DNA of 64,000 bases, taken from DATBHM01 sp963772375. Lineage in GTDB: Bacteria; Actinomycetota; UBA4738; JACQTL01. Positions 61,489 through 64,000 of the stretch are shown here, piece by piece. Under the pieces are notes generated by a model. That model was not told the origin of the DNA. It searched no databases and saw only the letters and a list, made by a program, of their open reading frames with translations. The position numbers and the translations under genes were made by a program. The first letter of the stretch is position 1; each line of letters begins with the position of its first letter. Location: NCBI GenBank assembly GCA_963772375.1, contig CAVYXG010000007.1, positions 1-64,000 of the forward strand. The letters run 5' to 3'.

Positions 61489-62346
61489 TCATCCCCCCGC
61501 GGGCGGCTCGCCCTCGTCGTCGGGCGGCATCAGGTCGCTCATGTCGCGGACATCGGTCGGCCCGCCCCGGACCGGCGTCGCGGAATCCGGCTCGGGCCGG
61601 GCCGCCGCGCTCAAGCCCCATCGCGTGGGACGCCAGGCGCTCACGATCTTGGCCAGGGCCGTGACCAGGAACAGCTGCCCGATCAGCATCTCGAGCACCG
61701 CGAACGACTGGCCGGGGTTGTCCGCGGGCACGAGATTGCCGTACCCGGTGGTCGTCAGGGTCGTGAAGCTGAAGAAGAGGTCCTGCGCGGTCGTGCCCTC
61801 TCCGCCCGGTCCGAAGAAGGGACCGCTCTGCAACAGGCCCATGGCCCGGTAGGAGAAGGCGAAGAACATGCCGATCATGAGGTAGGAATCGATGACCCCA
61901 AGGACGACCTCCCGGTCCACCGTCCCACTCTGGACGATCGAGCGCAGGATGGAGAGCGGCGTGACGAAGAACATGAGTCCGCCGGCCACGAACACCCACC
62001 CGGACGGCTCCTTGCCCGCTCCGAGGAGGTTGAGGACCGCCGCGATCACCGCGAACGCCATTGCCGCGAACGCCACGCCCCGGATGACGGGGCGGGCCTG
62101 GGAGGCCCGGAGGGCGATGAGGACCGTGGCCATCTGGGCCACGATGACGATCGAGGCGCCCTGCTTCCTGATCGTGGTGCCCGACAGCGCGACCGAGAGC
62201 CCGTAGGACAGGGCCAGCCCGAGGAGCACGAGGCCGAAGCTCCTCGTCGAGGTCAGCTCGCGAAACCGGCTGCCGCCGGATCGAGAGCCGCGATTGGCCC
62301 AGTCCCGCACCACCGCGTGCCCCCTGCGACCCGGACGTTCCTCCAT
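61489..62346 (-). CDS. Two-pore-loop-type potassium channel-like membrane protein
   Basis: A 285-residue membrane protein with about seven helices. The last two helices flank a pore loop with the selectivity filter TLTTTGYGNLVP near residue 200, the K+-channel signature. The N-terminal half (five helices, SIVIVAQMATVLIALRASQ) is not a voltage sensor of the classic S4 type, since only scattered arginines are seen. The last 45 residues are a polar, acidic tail. It lies 129 bases downstream of the PPK2 start on the same strand. The ATG has a GGGAGAGG ribosome site. Confidence 0.82.
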   Translation of the reverse strand: MEERPGRRGHAVVRDWANRGSRSGGSRFRELTSTRSFGLVLLGLALSYGLSVALSGTTIRKQGASIVIVAQMATVLIALRASQARPVIRGVAFAAMAFAVIAAVLNLLGAGKEPSGWVFVAGGLMFFVTPLSILRSIVQSGTVDREVVLGVIDSYLMIGMFFAFSYRAMGLLQSGPFFGPGGEGTTAQDLFFSFTTLTTTGYGNLVPADNPGQSFAVLEMLIGQLFLVTALAKIVSAWRPTRWGLSAAARPEPDSATPVRGGPTDVRDMSDLMPPDDEGEPPAGG

Positions 62347-62617
62347 GGCTGCCTCTCCCGTCCCGTCCGCCGGTACCGGCCCGGATGCTCACGTATCAAA
62401 CGACACTCCCCCACGCATCGCCACCATCCCGTCGGGGCGATACCCGGCTCGGGGACCGGGGCGGCTGGTCCGGGGACGCCCCGGACCGGAGCGAAGTGAA
62501 GTTCATCCCGATGGTGCGATGTCCGGCATCAAGGCGGTTTGGTCCGATCGCTTGCATCGCCACCATGTGGCGCGGCCAGTCGGTCGCGTCGTTCGGAAGG
62601 CTCCGAAAGGAGGTGTG
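62347..62617. other. Intergenic region between divergent genes
   Basis: About 270 bases. It must hold the promoters of the channel gene and of the membrane-protein pair to the right. No hairpin or repeat stands out. The right edge carries AAAGGAGGTG, a near-perfect ribosome site. Confidence 0.4.
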
Positions 62618-63058
62618 ATGGCTCCGGGAGGACCGTACCGGTCCGCGGCGGACGACCCGCTCGCGGGCAAGAAGGAGGTCACCGCGTGGGGCGGCTACAT
62701 CCTGTTCGCGGCGAGCATCATGATCCTGCTCGGGATCTTCACCCTGATCATGGGGTCGGTGGCGCTGTTCGACGAGTCGTTCTTCACGACCCCGCCGAGC
62801 GGCGTGCTCGTGACCGGCTACAACGCCTGGGGCTGGGTTCATCTGATCGTCGGCGTGTTCGTCCTGCTCGCCGGGTTCGGGCTCATCTCGGGGAGGTCCT
62901 GGGCGCGGGTGATGGCCGTGATCGTCCTCGGAGTGAACGCCGTCACCCAGCTCGTGTTCTCCTCGGCCTATCCCGTCTGGTCCGTCCTGGTGATCGCCCT
63001 CGACGTGATCGCCATCTACGCCGTGACGGTCCACGGGCGCGAGCTCGCCGACCGGTAA
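62618..63058 (+). CDS. Four-helix membrane protein (DUF7144-like)
   Basis: A 146-residue protein with four membrane helices (GGYILFAASIMILLGIFTLIMG, WVHLIVGVFVLLAGFGLIS, ARVMAVIVLGVNAVTQLVF, WSVLVIALDVIAIYAVTVHG). The sequence resembles the actinobacterial DUF7144 family, of unknown function. A very strong ribosome site (GGAGGT) precedes the ATG, so the protein is probably abundant. The next gene follows after 34 bases, likely in the same transcript. Confidence 0.7.
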   Translation: MAPGGPYRSAADDPLAGKKEVTAWGGYILFAASIMILLGIFTLIMGSVALFDESFFTTPPSGVLVTGYNAWGWVHLIVGVFVLLAGFGLISGRSWARVMAVIVLGVNAVTQLVFSSAYPVWSVLVIALDVIAIYAVTVHGRELADR

Positions 63059-63092
63059 CACATCCATACGAAGCACGGAGGAGGAATCGCAC

Positions 63093-63590
63093 ATGGCAGA
63101 TCTGGTCGCGATCGGCTACCCGGACGAGACGACGGCGATCGAGGCGATGGACGAGGTGGACCGGCTCGCGGGGGAGCTGATCATCCAGCCGGACGCGGTC
63201 GCCGCGATCGTCCGCAACAAGGAGGGCAAGATCCGCGTCACCACCAACCACCACATGGTCGGTGCGGGGACGACCTGGGGGCTGTTCTGGGGATTCCTGT
63301 TCGGGATCCTGTTCTTCGTCCCGTTCTTCGGGATGGCGATCGGAGCTGGCCTCGGGGCGCTCATGGGCAAGATCGAGAAGACCGGGCTCGACAAGGAGTT
63401 CATCGATCAGGTTCGCGACATGCTCCAGCCGGGCACCTCGGCGCTGTTCATCGTGGTGGAGAAGGTCACGCCGGACAAGGCCGTGGAGGCCATGAGCAAG
63501 TACGGCGGCACCGTCCTCAAGTCCTCGCTGTCGAAGGAGACGGAGAAGGAGCTGCAGGAGGCGCTGCACGGCCAGGGTACGGAAGCCTGA
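63093..63590 (+). CDS. DUF1269-family membrane protein
   Basis: A 165-residue protein of the DUF1269 family: an N-terminal ferredoxin-like region (LVAIGYPDETTAIEAMDEV), a central hydrophobic stretch with glycine-rich turns (WGLFWGFLFGILFFVPFFGMAIGAGLGALMG) and a C-terminal domain with TSALFIVVEKVTPDKAVEAM. The family is found near stress and polyphosphate-related genes but its role is unknown. A GGAGGAGG ribosome site precedes the ATG. Confidence 0.8.
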   Translation: MADLVAIGYPDETTAIEAMDEVDRLAGELIIQPDAVAAIVRNKEGKIRVTTNHHMVGAGTTWGLFWGFLFGILFFVPFFGMAIGAGLGALMGKIEKTGLDKEFIDQVRDMLQPGTSALFIVVEKVTPDKAVEAMSKYGGTVLKSSLSKETEKELQEALHGQGTEA

Positions 63591-63607
63591 TCCGTTCGAA
63601 TCGCGAC

Positions 63608-63655
63608 CGACGGCCGGCCGGCGCCCCCCGCTTCACGGCGCGCCGCTGGCCGTCG
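63608..63655 (+). terminator. Probable terminator after the DUF1269 gene
   Basis: CGACGGCC (63608-63615) pairs with GGCCGTCG (63648-63655) with additional GC pairing inside, 17 bases after the stop. No T-tract. Confidence 0.4.
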
Positions 63656-63678
63656 TCGTCTTCGGGGGCGAGCCACGG

Positions 63679-64000
63679 ATGAGCGCCGGCCGCCCGACCG
63701 CTGCGCAGCGCGCGGAGGCGATCGTGGCCCTCGTGGCGCTCGCGACCGCCCTCGCGATCGCGGCGGTGGGCGTGGCGAGCGACCTCGGACCGATCCTGGC
63801 CGGGATCGCCTGCATGGCCGTCCTCGGGCTGGCCGGCTGGTACGCGGTCTCGCGGGCGGGATGGGCCCGCACGGTCGCGGTCCTGGTCCTGGTACTGGCG
63901 CTCGCCGCGTTCCTCGCCACCGTGCTCGCTTCAGACGTCGTTTGGTGGCGCGTCGCGGCCGCGCTGGCCGCAGTCGGGATCTCCGTCGGGGCGGCCAGGC
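63679..64000 (+). CDS. N-terminal part of a membrane protein, cut by the window end
   Basis: An open frame from the ATG at 63679 runs to the end of the window (107 codons). It shows four hydrophobic helices (AIVALVALATALAIAAVGVAS, GPILAGIACMAVLGLAGWYAV, VAVLVLVLALAAFLATVLA, VAAALAAVGISVGAA). Such an N-terminal membrane region is seen in some actinobacterial diacylglycerol-kinase-like proteins, but nothing here proves that. The function is open. Confidence 0.5.
   Translation, partial: MSAGRPTAAQRAEAIVALVALATALAIAAVGVASDLGPILAGIACMAVLGLAGWYAVSRAGWARTVAVLVLVLALAAFLATVLASDVVWWRVAAALAAVGISVGAAR

Overview
The window is high-GC DNA with dense, mostly short-spaced genes, GTG starts and frequent ATGA stop/start overlaps. 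The gene families point to a member of the Actinomycetota, perhaps a deep or uncultured lineage. They include an AfsR/SARP-type regulator, a DUF6629 membrane protein, a subtilase with NTWSG repeats, and an exported protein with 'DIKDGAVTTPKI'-type repeats that resemble Thermoleophilia/Acidimicrobiia-like proteins. The taxonomic placement is inference; there is no rRNA or tRNA gene in the window. No CRISPR array, phage or plasmid genes were seen.

Layout. (1) 1-3010: an insertion element with a zinc-ribbon/HTH protein, a D,D35E transposase with a Mu-type C-terminus, and an ExeA/TniB-like ATPase, flanked by imperfect inverted repeats. (2) 3065-5477: a YciI-like protein, a DUF6629 membrane protein, and an ECF sigma factor coupled to a membrane protein. 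(3) 5750-11836: a 1,835-residue fusion regulator (SARP DNA-binding domain, Ser/Thr kinase, STAND NTPase, one membrane segment, WD40 propellers, C-terminal beta domain). It is divergent from a small exported repeat protein, and the shared promoter carries 11-bp-phased TTGCAAG repeats. (4) 11995-17973: an ArsR/SRPBCC pair with a palindromic operator, a YbaK-like deacylase, a response regulator/histidine kinase/HtrA protease module, and a TfoX-like protein. (5) 18062-28947: a duplicated-and-fused 3-hydroxyacyl-CoA dehydrogenase, a DEAD-box helicase, an exported repeat protein, a cupin, a GGDEF-EAL protein, a subtilase with a pentapeptide-repeat tail, and a GMC oxidoreductase. (6) 29461-33900: a GT2-GtrA fusion, a GT39 glycosyltransferase and an AlkZ-like winged-helix protein. 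(7) 34054-39060: a complete BMP-type nucleoside/simple-sugar ABC importer. (8) 39090-46096: a three-gene proton-translocating transhydrogenase (PntAB), a second two-component system and an acyl-CoA synthetase.

(9) 46254-57424 is the most interesting region. Two divergent transcription units share a 231-bp control region. Leftward are three overlapping genes of the DUF2877-FdrA-DUF1116 type, homologous to the three subunits of E. coli oxamate carbamoyltransferase (AllH, AllF, AllG). Rightward are an NCS2 uracil/xanthine-type permease, an unclassified 241-residue protein, a barbiturase/cyanurate-hydrolase-family ring-opening amidohydrolase, and the three subunits of a molybdenum hydroxylase. 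Read together this looks like oxidative pyrimidine catabolism: uracil uptake, oxidation to barbiturate, then ring opening to ureidomalonate. No ureidomalonase is present. The AllFGH-like enzyme may instead cleave ureidomalonate phosphorolytically to malonamate and carbamoyl phosphate, which would be a new, energy-conserving branch. The BMP transporter upstream could feed nucleosides into the same pathway.

(10) 57510-64000: a P-type cation ATPase one base downstream of a polyphosphate kinase 2 gene, a K+-channel-like protein, two small membrane proteins, and the start of a further membrane protein cut by the window end.
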